From: Terrimesophilobacter sp039923755
Lineage (GTDB): Bacteria > Actinomycetota > Actinomycetes > Actinomycetales > Microbacteriaceae
NCBI GenBank assembly: GCA_039923755.1
Contig: JBDTCD010000177.1
Span: 1 to 6,669 of the forward strand
Direction: 5' to 3'
Length of the DNA: 6,669 bases
Positions 4,312 through 6,669 of this stretch are shown here, in pieces; position 1 is the stretch's first letter; each line of letters begins with the position of its first letter. The position numbers were made by a program, and so were the translations under genes. The notes under the pieces were generated by a model, which worked only from the letters and a program-made list of their open reading frames with translations, was not told where the DNA came from and ran no database searches.

Positions 4312-6477
4312 ATGGCTCGATCGGGCCAGAGGACCACGTCCACCGGACGAAAGTCCACAAGTGGGCGTTCGGCGCCCGGCAAGACCACCCAAAAGAAGGC
4401 GACGAACCGTCGCTCACGTCCGGGGGATGACATCGGAATCATTCCGATTCTTGCGCGGGCCGTACGGGAGGTTGAGAACGCTGCTGAGCGTGGCAAGGCG
4501 TCCCCGGCGAATCGCACGAAGTTCCAGGTCATCGCACTGCTCATGCGCGACGAGCGCGCGCGGGCGAAAGGCGACAGTTCGCTTTCGGATGCTGAGCGCA
4601 TCGAACTCATGAAGAGGCTCGACGGAGTCGCGACGATTCTGGCCAAGACCGCCGCGCGGGACACCAGTCTCATCCAATTGCTCGCGGAAGACGCCAAGGT
4701 ATCGGATGCGGCGAAGAAGCTACGCAGGGACATGCTCATCGCATCCGGCACTGAGCTCTCAGCGGATGAGCTCATCATTGTCAAAGAACCCGAGACTATT
4801 GCACCTGCGGCCGAGAAGCAGGTTGTTCCGCAGTCCGTACGGCAGGCTCAAATGGCGAATCCGTTCCTCGCACCCGACCTTTCGGCAGTCAAACAATCGG
4901 CAGCGCCACAGGACAGCCGCCTCGCGAATTGGGAGCTTCTCGAGCCCCTGTTCCGTGCGTTCGAGTATGGAGCCGGTGGCGGAGCCGCGACGATGGACCT
5001 ACCGGAGGCGGCGTCCCTGAAGATTGCCGGCAGCCCCGACCTCATGCGACACCAGGCCCGCTTCCTGGCTGAGGTCAAGAGTGGTCATCGCACATTCCTT
5101 GTCGCTGACGAACCGGGTCTCGGCAAGACGGCAGAGGCGTTGCTTGCCGCCTCCGTTTCGCACTCCTACCCGTTCTTGGCTGTCGTGCCCAATGTTGTCA
5201 AGACGAACTGGGCTCGCGAAGTCGAATTGTGGACCCCGCAACGTAGCGCCACCGTTGTGCACGGTGACGGCAATGACGTCGATGCATTCAGCGACGTCGT
5301 CATCGTCAACTATGAGGTTCTCGATCGGCACGTCGGATGGCTCGGCCGATTCGGATTCAAGGGCATGGTCGTTGACGAGGCTCACTTCATCAAGAACCTC
5401 GGCTCACAGCGCTCCAAGCACGTCCTCGCCCTGAGCAAATCGATTCGGACCGCTCAGCCGAATGCGCTCATGATGGCTCTCACGGGTACGCCCTTGATCA
5501 ATGACATCGAGGACTTTCGAGCGATCTGGCAATTCCTCGGCTGGATCGACGATAAGAAGCCGCTGCCAGCGCTCATGGCAAAACTTGAAGCGACGGGGCT
5601 GACCCCGGCCGACTTCGGTTTCTTCGCAGAGGCTCGCAGGGCTGTGATCGATATGGGGATCGTGCGTCGAAAGAAGATCGATGTCGCCGCGGACATCCCG
5701 GCACGCCGGATCGCCGACCTTCCCGTGGAGTTGGACGATGAACTCGGGCGGAGCATCCGACAGGCCGAGGCAGCGCTGACCGCACGGTTGCTGGAGAAAT
5801 ATCGCCGCGTCCTCGCCGCGAAACCCGACGGCATGCAGGAGGACCTCATCCGGGTCGTGGCGCACGCCGAACTTGAGGAGTCGAAGGCAGCCAAAACCGG
5901 CGAGAACGTGTTCACCATGGTCCGCAAGATCGGACAGGCAAAGGCAGTTCTCGCTGCGGACTACACCGTACAACTCGCCCGCTCCGTCGGCAAAGTGGTG
6001 TTCTTCGCGAAACACATCGACGTGATGGACGCCGCCGAAGCGCACTTCGCCAAGCACAACCTGCGGTCGATCTCCATTCGCGGCGACCAAACCAGTGCGT
6101 TCCGGCAGAAGCAAATTGACGCGTTCGCGAACGATCCCGACGTCTCAGTTGCCGTTGCCTCTCTCACCGCTGCCGGTGTCGGGCTCAACCTCCAGGCGGC
6201 ATCGAACGTGGTGCTCGCCGAGCTCTCCTGGACAAGCGCCGAACAGACTCAGGCGATCGACCGTGTCCACCGCATCGGGCAGGCAGAGCCGGTGACCGCG
6301 TGGCGCATCATCGCCGCGCACACGATCGACGCAAAGATCGCGGAACTCATCGGCAGCAAGGCCGGGCTTGCAGCTCGGGCCCTTGACGGGTCGGATGAGG
6401 AGGTCGTCGCAGAATCCAACGTGCAGTTGGAGGCGCTGGCCGCGCTTCTGCGCGACGCGCTGGGTACGACAACCTGA
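4312..6477 (+). CDS. SNF2-family (SMARCAL1-like) ATP-dependent helicase/translocase
   Basis: 721 residues. Predicted ATP-driven double-stranded DNA translocase. Domains in order: a disordered basic tail (1-38: 11 Arg/Lys, no acidic residue, many Ser/Thr); an unassigned mainly helical region (about 40-160); a linker; RecA lobe 1 with LMRHQ (244-248), motif I ADEPGLGKT (265-273, Lys272), motif Ia VVPNVVKTNW (291-300), motif II VDEAH (354-358), motif III LTGTPLIN (390-397); VRRKKIDVAADIP (451-463) typical of SNF2 proteins; and RecA lobe 2 with motif IV KVVFFAKH (561-568), motif V TAAGVGLNLQAA (619-630) and motif VI QAIDRVHRIGQ (647-657). All catalytic motifs are intact. The Pro in motif I replaces the Met common in SNF2 enzymes. 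No nuclease, SWIM or HNH domain is seen. Its role is likely in DNA repair, replication or chromosome upkeep; neighbours do not suggest a phage-defence system. The TTG at 4282 would add ten residues but lacks a ribosome site. Confidence 0.93.
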   Translation: MARSGQRTTSTGRKSTSGRSAPGKTTQKKATNRRSRPGDDIGIIPILARAVREVENAAERGKASPANRTKFQVIALLMRDERARAKGDSSLSDAERIELMKRLDGVATILAKTAARDTSLIQLLAEDAKVSDAAKKLRRDMLIASGTELSADELIIVKEPETIAPAAEKQVVPQSVRQAQMANPFLAPDLSAVKQSAAPQDSRLANWELLEPLFRAFEYGAGGGAATMDLPEAASLKIAGSPDLMRHQARFLAEVKSGHRTFLVADEPGLGKTAEALLAASVSHSYPFLAVVPNVVKTNWAREVELWTPQRSATVVHGDGNDVDAFSDVVIVNYEVLDRHVGWLGRFGFKGMVVDEAHFIKNLGSQRSKHVLALSKSIRTAQPNALMMALTGTPLINDIEDFRAIWQFLGWIDDKKPLPALMAKLEATGLTPADFGFFAEARRAVIDMGIVRRKKIDVAADIPARRIADLPVELDDELGRSIRQAEAALTARLLEKYRRVLAAKPDGMQEDLIRVVAHAELEESKAAKTGENVFTMVRKIGQAKAVLAADYTVQLARSVGKVVFFAKHIDVMDAAEAHFAKHNLRSISIRGDQTSAFRQKQIDAFANDPDVSVAVASLTAAGVGLNLQAASNVVLAELSWTSAEQTQAIDRVHRIGQAEPVTAWRIIAAHTIDAKIAELIGSKAGLAARALDGSDEEVVAESNVQLEALAALLRDALGTTT

Positions 6478-6489
6478 CCGGTAGCCGTA

Positions 6490-6669
6490 CTACGCCTTCG
6501 TCACCAGTGTGAGCATGAGTCGCGAGTCGGCGACCGCTTCCACCTCATGCCGAACCGCGGCCTCGAGTCGAAGAAGCGAACCGGGACGAAGCCTGGTCTC
6601 CTTGCCGTCAGCCCGGACGAGCACGTCACCATCGAGTGCCTGCATGAGCAGTGGGAAAGGCGCCGAATG
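6490..6669 (-). CDS. Cupin-domain protein, C-terminal half (5' end outside window)
   Basis: Open on the minus strand from the window edge to a TAG at 6490-6492, giving 59 residues. LDGDVLVRADGKETRLRPG is followed by VRHEVEAVADSRLMLTLV, the pattern of the second half of a small cupin barrel: a Gly turn, the conserved Pro-Gly, a His (visible residue 41) and a run of beta strands ending in 'EAxxDSxLxLT'. Small single-domain cupins of about 100-115 residues are common in actinobacteria and often bind a metal or small ligand; the first motif with its two His and Glu would be off the window, so metal binding cannot be judged. It converges on the helicase gene with a 12-bp gap and no clear terminator between them. 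No specific function assigned. Confidence 0.82.
   Translation of the reverse strand, partial: HSAPFPLLMQALDGDVLVRADGKETRLRPGSLLRLEAAVRHEVEAVADSRLMLTLVTKA

Noticed and set aside
5404..6114. Minus-strand open frame of 236 codons opposite the helicase gene
   Set aside because: Shadow of the conserved SNF2 coding frame; no recognisable protein motif and no ribosome site.
4312..6477. Helicase as part of a phage-defence system
   Set aside because: No methyltransferase, nuclease or phospholipase D-like partner, nor other defence gene, is adjacent. The neighbours are a phosphoesterase and a cupin on the opposite strand.
6464..6490. Possible terminator between helicase and cupin genes (GTACG/CGTAC arms)
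   Set aside because: Only five pairs with a 17-base loop and no U-tract; too weak to call.

Overview
The window looks like chromosomal DNA of a high-GC actinobacterium. The protein styles point to Microbacteriaceae: a CpdA-like phosphoesterase, a 116-residue NPVWPF membrane protein and a SMARCAL1-like SNF2 helicase with a basic N-terminal tail. That placement is inferred from protein resemblance and codon style, not from a marker gene. I see no tRNA, rRNA, CRISPR array, insertion sequence or phage gene.

Layout. (1) 1-1277, plus strand: the C-terminal end of a normal NAD(P)-dependent aldehyde dehydrogenase (ALDH), joined by a 4-bp ATGA overlap to a short ALDH-like protein that lacks the catalytic half. 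(2) 1291-2634, minus: an M20 metallopeptidase/amidohydrolase of the CPS1/PM20D1 type, convergent with the ALDH pair. (3) 2670-3020, plus: a four-helix membrane protein, divergent from the peptidase with only 35 bp between start codons. (4) 3048-4007, minus: a calcineurin-like phosphoesterase with three altered active-site residues. A hairpin at 3005-3032 separates it from the membrane protein gene. (5) 4008-4311: a 304-bp region with one AT-rich island and several inverted repeats, ending in a strong Shine-Dalgarno sequence. (6) 4312-6477, plus: an SNF2-family helicase/translocase. (7) 6490-6669, minus: the C-terminal half of a small cupin, cut by the window edge.

How the genes work together. 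Only the two ALDH genes form a clear operon. The pair resembles a split ALDH16, with an active ALDH and a non-catalytic ALDH-like partner. From memory, such pairs often follow deoC in actinobacteria, which would put them in deoxyribose or acetaldehyde use; deoC is not visible here. The remaining genes alternate strand one by one and look like separate single-gene units.

No complete undescribed system is evident. The points most worth a second look are the phosphoesterase with DTR and GERD in place of DxH and GNHD/E, the catalytically empty ALDH that keeps its C-terminal tail, and the repeat-rich leader of the helicase gene.
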